A stretch of DNA of 50,156 nt from an uncultured cyanobacterium. GTDB lineage: Bacteria > Cyanobacteriota > Cyanobacteriia > CACIAM-69d. The stretch spans positions 1 through 50,156 of the forward strand of contig CALGDE010000023.1 of the NCBI GenBank assembly GCA_937883785.1, given 5' to 3'. The notes beneath the pieces were generated by a model that did no database searches, was not told the origin of the DNA, and saw only the letters and a list, made by a program, of their open reading frames with translations. The position numbers and the translations under genes are program-made. Of this stretch, positions 1-6,585 are shown piece by piece; position 1 is the first letter of the stretch, and each line of letters starts with the position of its first letter.

Positions 1-436
1 TGATGCTGTAAGTCATGGCTAAAAAGGCTTTCACCTACTCTGTCACCCCGTCAGTGCCTCGGGTCACTGTGGAATGGTTCAGCCTGGCTCTGAAGGATTT
101 TGCTAAGGCAGTGGGTGCTGGAAAGACCAAACGAATTTTGCTTGTGATTGATGGCGCTGGATGGCATCGCAGTAACCGTCTGAAGATTCCCGATGGGATT
201 CACCTAGAAATCCTTCCCCCTTATTCTCCCGAATTGCAGCCTGCCGAACGGTTATGGAGCTTATCGGATGAACCATTGGTGAATCGCTGCTTTGACACGA
301 TTGAATCTATTGAAGAAATCCTGTGTCAACGATGTATGCATCTAGCCACTCAGATGCAAGAGCAAGTGCGGCGTCTCACTCAATTTCATTGGTGGCCTGC
401 ATAACTCTCAATTTGGGGTTGAAAAAGCGGATTTCG
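1..436 (+). mobile_element. IS630-type element, right part, nested in IS1-like remnant
   Basis: Position 436 is where the IS1-like reading frame on the minus strand stops matching its family. It is followed by TA at 437-438, the dinucleotide that IS630/Tc1 elements target and duplicate. The other end of the element lies before the window, so the terminal inverted repeats and target duplication could not be compared. The boundary is inferred from the break in homology. Confidence 0.55.
15..404 (+). pseudogene. IS630-family transposase, C-terminal DDE part
   Basis: This is the C-terminal half of an IS630/Tc1-type DDE transposase, which cuts and joins DNA at TA dinucleotides. The fragment has the second acidic residue in LLVIDGAGWHRS and the final glutamate in PPYSPELQPAERLW, both typical of the family. 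An in-frame TAA at 9-11 sits just before the ATG at 15. The N-terminal half therefore lies off the window in another frame, either joined by programmed frameshifting, as in many IS630 elements, or lost by mutation. The element probably ends at 436 beside a TA, where the flanking IS1-like reading frame is interrupted. Whether the full element is active cannot be told from here. Confidence 0.8.
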
Positions 437-661
437 TATGATAGTGGTGTGATGAATCTCGGTTACCCGTTCAATCGCTCGAAATCCCATGCCATTGAGG
501 TACATCTTCAGACACAGTTCTCGCACGTCGTCACTGTAGCCTCGGTGAGTTTGAGGAGTTTCAATGAATTGCCGCCCACAGTCACGGCAGCGATGATTCT
601 GTTTAGAGCCTCGGAAGCCATTTTTTGAAATGGCGGTGGACTGACAGCGAGGGCATTGCAT
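437..661 (-). pseudogene. IS1-like transposase N-terminus, interrupted
   Basis: This is the N-terminal zinc-ribbon and helix-turn-helix part of an IS1-like (InsA-type) transposase. The start reads MQCPRCQSTAISKNG, followed by a second Cys pair in HRCRDCGRQF, which together make a four-Cys zinc ribbon. Then comes an HTH-like stretch, LKMYLNGMGFRAIERVTEIHHTTII. Homology stops abruptly after HHTTII at about position 437. The open frame runs on to 386, but that tail is sequence from the end of the neighbouring IS630 element. The DDE catalytic part is missing, so this is a dead remnant. It is on the opposite strand to the IS630 fragment. Confidence 0.7.
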
Positions 662-745
662 AGGTCGGGGGAGTTTGGATTCGATGGCTGATCACTTCCC
701 ATCATCTCTCAATCCTGCAACGCCAATTCGAATAAAGCATTGTTT

Positions 746-783
746 ACGGGAGCTGGGGTCAAGTGATCGCCCTTCGCTCCCGT
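746..783 (-). terminator. hairpin between IS remnant and trpD2-like gene
   Basis: ACGGGAGC at 746-753 and GCTCCCGT at 776-783 form a perfect 8-bp stem around a 22-base loop. It lies 18 bases beyond the stop of the trpD2-like gene. On the plus strand it is followed by TTTTATT, on the minus strand by a weaker T-poor run. It probably ends transcription from one or both sides. Confidence 0.5.
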
Positions 784-800
784 TTTATTAACTGCTGTTG

Positions 801-1847
801 TTAGTTTTTTAAAACTGCTTTTAGGGCATTGAGTTTGTCCCACGGCGCTCCGGTGGTGACCAGCGATCGCGACACCTCAAGGGCTTCAGCCAGGGTTTCC
901 CGCTCCTGCAAAAGCCACAGAAAAATCCCGGCGTTCCAAATTACGCCAGTTTGGATTTCTGTGGGTTTACCTTGCAGGGTTTCCGTCAAGGTGTCCTGTA
1001 ACTCGTCCAGGCTGCTGGGGAAAGGGGTGCTGGGTTCGCGCAAATCATGCTGACGTCCTTTAAATACCAGGCGCTCCCAGGTGTCTCCCCGGTCAATGCC
1101 GGCCAACGCGTTGCGATCGCTGGGCAAATCACAGCTCCCTTCAAGCCCCTTAATGGTGGCGAAATTTTTCGCGCCTCGGAGTTTCAATGCGTCGCGCATC
1201 ATAACCTCAGTGGGGGTGTGCACATAGCCCGCAAATAGCCGCATATTTTCGCCGCCGTAGGGAGTCCACATTAGCTCCAGGGTTGCCAAGGGGGGACGCT
1301 TGCCAATTTCTTCCCGATACTGCACCAAGCCGTGGGCTAGGGGAAAATGCTTGGGCAAGTAGAGAAATCCTAGCCCCTGGCTTTGTAGATAGTGGTGAAC
1401 TTCGTCGAGGGAGAGCGATCGCCAATCCACCCCCAGCGCTGACCAAATATCCACCGTGGGCAGCCCGTATTTGCTGGGCATGCGCACGCCGCCGTGGAGC
1501 AGCACCGGATAACCTGCCGCGGCCAAAGTTAAAGCCACGCCAACGCCTAGGGGAAAGGTGCGCGATCGCCCATCATAGGCATTGCCGAAAATACACACGG
1601 GGTTTTCTGATGCGATCGCCGGCACCACTGGACCTAGCTCATCGTAAGCATCCAACATCCCCGCCAATTCGATGGGCGTGGGACGGCGAATACGGTGGGC
1701 AATTAAAAAACCGCCAATTTGAGCCGGAGTCGCTTCCTGAGTCAGCATCAAAATTGCCGCCTCCTTTGCCTCCTCCCGGCTCAAATTTTTGCCTGTATGG
1801 GGACCACTGCCGGTTTTTTTCAGCAACTCGCGAAAAGCACTGCTCAT
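801..1847 (-). CDS. anthranilate phosphoribosyltransferase-like protein (TrpD2 type)
   Basis: This 348-residue protein has the two-domain nucleoside phosphorylase/TrpD fold. A small helical N-terminal domain (EEAKEAAILMLTQEATPAQIGGFLIAHRIR, about residues 25-54) precedes a large alpha/beta domain. Canonical TrpD uses a GTGGD loop and a KHGNR motif to bind PRPP. Here the matching stretches read FGNAYDGRSRTFPLGVG and LLHGGVRMPSKYG, so the PRPP site is clearly different. Such TrpD2-like paralogues occur in cyanobacteria beside a true TrpD. Their substrate is uncertain, and a DNA-binding role has been described for an E. coli TrpD2-type protein (YbiB). It stands alone, downstream of nothing on its strand except the ndh2 gene. 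I would not assign tryptophan synthesis to it. Confidence 0.75.
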   Translation of the reverse strand: MSSAFRELLKKTGSGPHTGKNLSREEAKEAAILMLTQEATPAQIGGFLIAHRIRRPTPIELAGMLDAYDELGPVVPAIASENPVCIFGNAYDGRSRTFPLGVGVALTLAAAGYPVLLHGGVRMPSKYGLPTVDIWSALGVDWRSLSLDEVHHYLQSQGLGFLYLPKHFPLAHGLVQYREEIGKRPPLATLELMWTPYGGENMRLFAGYVHTPTEVMMRDALKLRGAKNFATIKGLEGSCDLPSDRNALAGIDRGDTWERLVFKGRQHDLREPSTPFPSSLDELQDTLTETLQGKPTEIQTGVIWNAGIFLWLLQERETLAEALEVSRSLVTTGAPWDKLNALKAVLKN

Positions 1848-1954
1848 GATCTCAAAACTCGATCTCTAGTAACGCAGTGTTTCACTGTAGATCGCTTTGC
1901 TCACATTAACTGTGCCTGTTTATCGTTTTTGCGCTGACCCGGGCTCCACCAAAC

Positions 1955-3322
1955 CTAGCTCGCTGATGTGGCCGCCTTTTCCTGGGCTTCCGACGGGGAC
2001 ATAATGCGGGTATCTTCGCCGGTAATTAGCCGTGCGCCGCGCCCCTTGGTGAAATAGTTCCAGCCCCACTGGAGCAGCACCACCAACTTATTATCAAACT
2101 CAATAAGGTAGTAAATATGGGCAAAAATCCATACGAACCATGCCAGGGGACCGGAAAATTTGGTGAATTTCAAGTCCGCCACCGCTGAGTTACGACCAAT
2201 AACCGCCATGCTGCCAAAGTCGTTGTACACAAACTGGGGTAAATCGTTCCCCGCTTGACGGGCTTTAATTAGCTTTGCCACATACTCCCCTTCCTGCATT
2301 GCCACTGGGGCCACGCCTGGCAGAGGACGCTCACCTTGGTGGGGGAAGTTAGCAAGATCGCCCACCACAAAAATATTGGGGTGACCGGCAACGCTTAGGT
2401 CCGGCTCCACCACGACGCGACCGGCACGGTCCAGCTCAACGCCGGTGCGATCGCTCAAAACCTTGCCCATAGCCGACGCTCGCACGCCCGCCGCCCACAG
2501 TACGGTCTTAGCCGACACCCACTCGGTATTGTCACCCTGTTTCAAGGACACGCCGTTTTCCGTTACCTCAGTCACCAGTGCCTTGGTACGCACCGTTACT
2601 CCCAGATCCTCAAGGGACTTTTGAGCATCGGCGGACAGGTCGGGAGCATAGGGGGGCAGCACTCGGTCCATGCCCTCCACCAAAATAATTTTGGTTTGGG
2701 TGGTGTCAATATTGGAGAAATCCTTGCGCATGGGACCGTGGGCAATTTCCGCGATCGCCCCCGCCAACTCTACGCCGGTAGGACCTGCACCCACAATGAC
2801 GAAAGTCAGCAGCGCCTTCTGAATTTCGGCATCGGTCTCCTGTTCAGCTTTTTCAAAAGCCGAAAAAATCCGGCGACGAATTTCCAGTGCATCCTCAACG
2901 GTTTTCAAACCCGGAGCAATATCCTTCCACTGGTCGTTGCCAAAATAATGGTGGCTGCCGCCGGTGGCGAGTAGCAAGGTGTCGTAGCTTACTTCTCCCT
3001 CATCCAACATAACCGTTTGGTCTTCCGTATTGATATCCACCGCCTTACGGTGAATCACCTGGGTGTTTTTGTTGCGGCCCACCACCACTCGTAACGGCGA
3101 AGCGATATCCGCAGGGGACACTGTGCCGGTGGCTACCTGATATAGCAGCGGCTGAAATAAGTGGAAATTACGGCGGTCAATAATGGTCACATCAACGTCA
3201 TCGGCACTACCCAGCGCCTTAGCGGCATAGAGCCCACCAAAGCCTCCACCGACGATAACCACTTGGTGGCGTTGGGCTTTACCGCTCGCAGAAGATTTGG
3301 TTTGGGAAAGAGTGTTGGCCAT
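1955..3322 (-). CDS. ndb: type II NAD(P)H dehydrogenase (NDH-2)
   Basis: This is a single-subunit, non-proton-pumping NAD(P)H:quinone oxidoreductase of 455 residues, the usual length for NDH-2. The FAD-binding Rossmann motif GGGFGG lies at residues 25-30, and a second dinucleotide motif, VIVGAGPTGVELAG, lies in the middle. FVVGDLAN near residue 325 is the C-terminal FAD-contact motif. The C-terminal part has aromatic, membrane-associating segments (PLAWFVWIFAHIYYLIEF), in keeping with peripheral attachment to thylakoid or plasma membrane. Cyanobacteria have several NDH-2 paralogues (NdbA, NdbB, NdbC), and I cannot say which this is. These enzymes are thought mainly to adjust the redox balance of the plastoquinone pool. 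The gene is monocistronic, with a 500-base gap upstream. Confidence 0.9.
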   Translation of the reverse strand: MANTLSQTKSSASGKAQRHQVVIVGGGFGGLYAAKALGSADDVDVTIIDRRNFHLFQPLLYQVATGTVSPADIASPLRVVVGRNKNTQVIHRKAVDINTEDQTVMLDEGEVSYDTLLLATGGSHHYFGNDQWKDIAPGLKTVEDALEIRRRIFSAFEKAEQETDAEIQKALLTFVIVGAGPTGVELAGAIAEIAHGPMRKDFSNIDTTQTKIILVEGMDRVLPPYAPDLSADAQKSLEDLGVTVRTKALVTEVTENGVSLKQGDNTEWVSAKTVLWAAGVRASAMGKVLSDRTGVELDRAGRVVVEPDLSVAGHPNIFVVGDLANFPHQGERPLPGVAPVAMQEGEYVAKLIKARQAGNDLPQFVYNDFGSMAVIGRNSAVADLKFTKFSGPLAWFVWIFAHIYYLIEFDNKLVVLLQWGWNYFTKGRGARLITGEDTRIMSPSEAQEKAATSAS

Positions 3323-3837
3323 AGTTCTCAGGGTATTCGGAGGTCTAGGTTCTAAAGGAGGCGTTACACCTAATTACACCCAAGAAAAAGGTCGTTGAAA
3401 GACGTTCAGAATGACGTTCAAAGAATTAGTCTCGCCGAAGAATTAAGTTCAGTGAATTTGCCTTGACTTCAGCGTTGTCATTCGGGCAATTTCGCCGGGT
3501 GATTTTGGGAATGGTCAATCTTACCTTGTTGGGCGCACTTTCCAAAAGAGTGCCCATCAGAAACTGCGAAAAAGGCAAGGGCGTTAGTACACGGGAAATG
3601 GAACGGAAAGGTTTAATGAGCGATCCTATCCTCGCCATTTTGAGCAAAATTTGCAGTATTGCTTTTAACTAAATAGCTCTCGCCGCCAATTCGATAGCGT
3701 GGACCAAGGTTGAATCTGGCTTCCCCTCTTATTCATGAAGGGTTGAGGAAGATCTCTACCCATTGCCCCTAATCACCCAGAACTTACGCAAAGCCCCCCG
3801 GGAAGAGGAGCTTTTTCTGGGGGGGATGGGATGCTGG
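3323..3837. other. 515-bp intergenic region
   Basis: Short open frames on both strands (3426-3647 minus, 3463-3672 plus) overlap each other and match nothing I recognise. The stretch AGACGTTCAGAATGACGTTCA near 3400 holds a GACGTTCA-type direct repeat about 60 bases before the ndh2 start, which could be a regulator site. The far end carries a hairpin described separately. Confidence 0.4.
3794..3825 (-). terminator. GC-rich hairpin after the phycobilin lyase gene
   Basis: CCCCCC at 3794-3799 pairs with GGGGGG within 3819-3825, and the flanks extend the pairing imperfectly. It lies 13 bases past the lyase stop codon and is followed on the minus strand by CTTT only, so it is a weak terminator candidate. 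Confidence 0.35.
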
Positions 3838-4374
3838 CTACTCGGCTTTTTTCGGACCGCCACCCATACGAATTTCCGAGCAGAAGGACGCCACTGTGGG
3901 GTCGCCATTTTCCGTTACGGTGCTGGTGCGCATACGCAGGTTAGGGCTGGCAAACCACATGCGTTCGGTAATCTTTCCGCTGGGCAAGGGCAGGGTAAAG
4001 GTTAGGGCTTCGTCGTCGCCTAACACGTAGGTGCCGGGGTTGGGCTGGGCGACGCCGGTGCTGGTGGTATCGGACAGCACGTGACCCTGGTTAGGATTGT
4101 CGCTTTTTAGTAAGGCGATCGCCCCAGTACCCGTTTCCTTTTTCGGTGAGGCGGCGATGGTGGCTTCCCACCGCAGCTTTAGGGCGATCGCTACCTGATC
4201 TGGGGTTACACCGTAGCGATCGCACAGTCCCTTAATGGCCGGGTCGCTGTTGTCCACTGCATCTACCCATAGATCCGACTTGGCGAGAAAAGAAGTTTTT
4301 TGCTGCAAATCGTGGGTGGTGCGCTGGGAAAACCACTTGCCAGTAAACGTGTCTATAAATTCGTTGAGATCCAT
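3838..4374 (-). CDS. CpcS/CpeS-family phycobiliprotein lyase
   Basis: This 178-residue protein belongs to the lipocalin-like CpcS/CpeS/CpcU family, which attaches phycocyanobilin (or phycoerythrobilin) to a cysteine of phycobiliprotein beta subunits. Family marks are the N-terminal MDLNEFIDTFTGKWFSQRTTH and the C-terminal FASPNLRMRTSTV followed by ASFCSEIRMGG. The length is normal. I cannot separate CpcS from CpcU or CpeS by eye, so no symbol is given. CpcS and CpcU work as a heterodimer in some species, and a partner would be expected elsewhere in the genome. The HEAT-repeat gene upstream on the same strand would make sense in a phycobilisome context. They are 148 bp apart, so co-transcription is possible but not shown. 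Confidence 0.85.
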   Translation of the reverse strand: MDLNEFIDTFTGKWFSQRTTHDLQQKTSFLAKSDLWVDAVDNSDPAIKGLCDRYGVTPDQVAIALKLRWEATIAASPKKETGTGAIALLKSDNPNQGHVLSDTTSTGVAQPNPGTYVLGDDEALTFTLPLPSGKITERMWFASPNLRMRTSTVTENGDPTVASFCSEIRMGGGPKKAE

Positions 4375-4494
4375 CGATGCAGCTTGCTGATTGGTGTGTC
4401 TATAAAAATAAATTAGTAGTTCAAAGCCCCCTTGAACAGGAAAAACTTAGTTCAAACTTTTCGCGTCTTAGGGCTACCCAGGAACTTTAACACT

Positions 4495-4542
4495 GCCCCT
4501 AGCGCGGCCCCTAACGCTGCATCTAACGCTGCTCCACTGCAC
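4495..4542 (-). repeat. 12-bp tandem repeat spanning the HEAT-gene stop
   Basis: Three 12-base units at 4495-4506, 4507-4518 and 4519-4530 share the core CTAACGCT, and a fourth decayed unit follows. The stop codon of the HEAT-repeat gene (TAG, 4525-4523) lies inside the third unit. Because 12 is a multiple of 3, the earlier units place two more TAG codons in the same frame downstream. Confidence 0.8.
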
Positions 4543-5221
4543 TGGTCTGTAGCTCCGGGTGTTGATCCAGGCGATCCAAGGAAAGCTGAGCCGCCTGGCG
4601 CACCTGGGGGTGGGTGTCCTTCAGCATATATTTAACGGCGGAAACGCTCTTGGGGGATGGCAAGTTACCCAGTGCCTCCGCTAGGCGTTGGCGCACTAGC
4701 CAGTCACGCGCTTGGACAAATTCCAAAATCTTATCCAGCGCCTCGATCGCCCCCACTTCACCCAATGCGGCGATCGCCGCCTGATGCATAATCACTTCGT
4801 CGCTATCCAAGCCCGACATCAATGCTTCCCGCGCTCGCAAATCCCGTAGATTCCCTAGGGATACCGCCGCGCTAAACCGCACCAGCCAGTCCGTATCCTC
4901 ATAAAAAATTCGCACCAAAGGCTCCAACGCCTTCACGTCCTGGAGATAACCCAAGGCGCCCGCCGCTGCCGCTCGAATGCTGTAGTCATCGTCCGTCAGC
5001 AGCTCCAGCAGTAACTCCAGGCACTCGCTTGTCGGCTTTAGCCCCAGGGCAAACACCGCCATTCCCCGCACCTGCAAGTTATCGTCGTCCAACACCTTAC
5101 GAATTAGGGGCACTGCGTCTTCCGCTTCCACATCTTTCAATGCGGCCAGCGCTAACAGGCGATCGCGACTGTTGGTGCTCTCAAGCTGGGTTGAAAGTTC
5201 CTGGAGATCAAATTCTGCCAT
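4523..5221 (-). CDS. HEAT-repeat protein, NblB-like
   Basis: This 232-residue protein is made almost wholly of HEAT-like helix pairs of about 31 residues. Repeating elements are DRLLALAALKD, LQVRGMAVFALG, YSIRAAAAGALG, WLVRFSAAVSLG, VIMHQAAIAALG and WLVRQRLAEALG. Proteins of this size and build in cyanobacteria include NblB, which binds bilin-bearing phycobiliproteins and is needed for phycobilisome breakdown, and the CpcE/CpcF-type lyase subunits. The strand-mate downstream is a phycobilin lyase, which supports a phycobilisome-related job, but HEAT proteins are hard to tell apart by eye. The start ATG at 5221 is followed directly by the family-like MAEFDLQELSTQL. Its stop codon sits in a 12-bp tandem repeat. 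Confidence 0.75.
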   Translation of the reverse strand: MAEFDLQELSTQLESTNSRDRLLALAALKDVEAEDAVPLIRKVLDDDNLQVRGMAVFALGLKPTSECLELLLELLTDDDYSIRAAAAGALGYLQDVKALEPLVRIFYEDTDWLVRFSAAVSLGNLRDLRAREALMSGLDSDEVIMHQAAIAALGEVGAIEALDKILEFVQARDWLVRQRLAEALGNLPSPKSVSAVKYMLKDTHPQVRQAAQLSLDRLDQHPELQTSAVEQR

Positions 5222-5315
5222 GGTAAAAAAAGAATTCTAAAGGCGACTTAGATACCCAAGGGCAGCAGCATGTACTGCACTAAGTATTAAGTCTTATAAA
5301 AATTGAAGCACATCC

Positions 5316-6008
5316 CTATGGGCTTCTCCTAGGGCGGTTTCCCCGGGCGGGGCGGGGACGGTTTCGCGATCGCTGTTTCCTCGCCCCCTGGGATGGGGCG
5401 GAATTGGAGGCGTTAACTAGCGATCGCAAGTCATCCAGTTCAGCGGCAGTTAATTCGCGACATTCCCCCGGTTCCATGGAGCCCAAGGTCAAAGGTCCCG
5501 TTGCCCAGCGCACCAGCCGTAGCGTGGGAAAACCAACGGCTGCAGTCATGCGCCGCACCTGCCGATTTCGTCCTTCGACCAAGGTCAGGCTAAGCCAGGC
5601 GGTGGGGATAGCTTTGCGAAAGCGGATAGGCGGGTGGCGCTCCGGCAATGTGGGCGGCGGGTCCAGAAGATGGGCCTGGGCGGGGCGGGTGCGTTTGCCC
5701 TGAATGGTAACGCCGGTTTCCAGAGTATTTAAGGCGGCTTCGTCGGGTACCCGCTCCACTTGCGCCCAGTAAGTGCGCGGGTGGGCAAAGTTAGGGTTTA
5801 GCAGCTTGTGGATTAAAGCTCCGTCATCGGTAAGCAGCAGCAGCCCTTCACTGTCCCAATCCAGGCGCCCGGCTGGATACACATCCGGCACGTCAATAAA
5901 TTCCTTTAGGGTACGGCGAGGCTCTGTTTCTCCCTTGGGTGGCGTGGTGCCAGGGGTGAACTGACACAGCACGTGAAAAGGTTTGTAGAACAGTAGGTAA
6001 CGAGCCAT
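5316..6008 (-). CDS. rluE: 23S rRNA pseudouridine synthase, RluE type
   Basis: This is a 230-residue member of the RsuA/RluB/RluE family of pseudouridine synthases, which isomerise uridine in rRNA. RluE acts at U2457 of E. coli 23S rRNA. The catalytic aspartate lies in AGRLDWDSEGLLLLT (about residues 46-60). The family end motif VEGRNRQVRRMTAAVGFPTLRLVR is also clear. There is no N-terminal S4 domain, which fits RluE rather than RluB or RsuA. The last 25 residues are an Arg/Pro-rich tail (ARKQRSRNRPRPARGNRPRR) that may add RNA affinity. It may be read with the HEAT and lyase genes downstream (94-bp gap). Confidence 0.85.
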   Translation of the reverse strand: MARYLLFYKPFHVLCQFTPGTTPPKGETEPRRTLKEFIDVPDVYPAGRLDWDSEGLLLLTDDGALIHKLLNPNFAHPRTYWAQVERVPDEAALNTLETGVTIQGKRTRPAQAHLLDPPPTLPERHPPIRFRKAIPTAWLSLTLVEGRNRQVRRMTAAVGFPTLRLVRWATGPLTLGSMEPGECRELTAAELDDLRSLVNASNSAPSQGARKQRSRNRPRPARGNRPRRSP

Positions 6009-6191
6009 AACGCCGATCGCCAGTCCTGATTGCTGAGATGTCTAGCGCAATATTAGGCAGTGATTGCTGGAAATATCTAAAATTCCGGGAAATCTCTAAA
6101 TAGAGTCCCCTTGCTGAGCGCTTTTTCGACGACTCCAGCTCCATAGCGCTATCTAGAAAACGCCATGTTTTAGAAACGGGATTTTTAAAAA

Positions 6192-6276
6192 CGGAGAGGG
6201 TGGGATTCGAACCCACGGACCCTTGCGAGTCACCTGATTTCAAGTCAGGCGCATTCGACCACTCTGCCACCTCTCC
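6192..6276 (-). tRNA. tRNA-Ser(UGA)
   Basis: This is an 85-base class II tRNA. The acceptor stem GGAGAGG (6276-6270) pairs with CCTCTCC (6199-6193), with discriminator G at 6192. The anticodon stem CCTGA/TCAGG encloses the loop CTTGAAA, which gives anticodon TGA. The T-arm has GGTTCGAATCCC, and there is a serine-type long variable arm. CCA is not encoded. A 125-aa open frame over it begins MAEWSNAPDLKSGD, a common false translation of tRNA-Ser. Confidence 0.95.
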
Positions 6277-6585
6277 TAATAATGGGCATTCTAGCGCTCC
6301 CCGTCGGTCCCCACCAGGGGCGATCGCAAAAACGAATCTCTGCGCCTGGGCTCCGGTTTATTAACCATCAAACCTATAAAATTTCAGCCGCAGTCTCCGC
6401 CGCAATTAAAGGGAAGCCAAAAGATATTATCGAAACGTAACGGGACAAAAAACACATCAGGTAGTTATTGATACAGGCGGACACCAGGACTTCAAATCTG
6501 AGTCCCAATAATCAGAACTCGATAATCCCAGAAATATCAGGGCGGTCCCGTTTTGCTCCGCCTTTCCTCCCCACCCCTCCTCCCC

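Noticed and set aside
3426-3672. Overlapping opposite-strand frames of about 70 codons
   Set aside because: They overlap each other, have no motif and no good start signal.
5893-6270. 125-codon frame on the minus strand starting MAEWSNAPDLKSG
   Set aside because: It is a false translation of tRNA-Ser(UGA) and the start of the pseudouridine synthase region; this peptide is a known annotation artefact.
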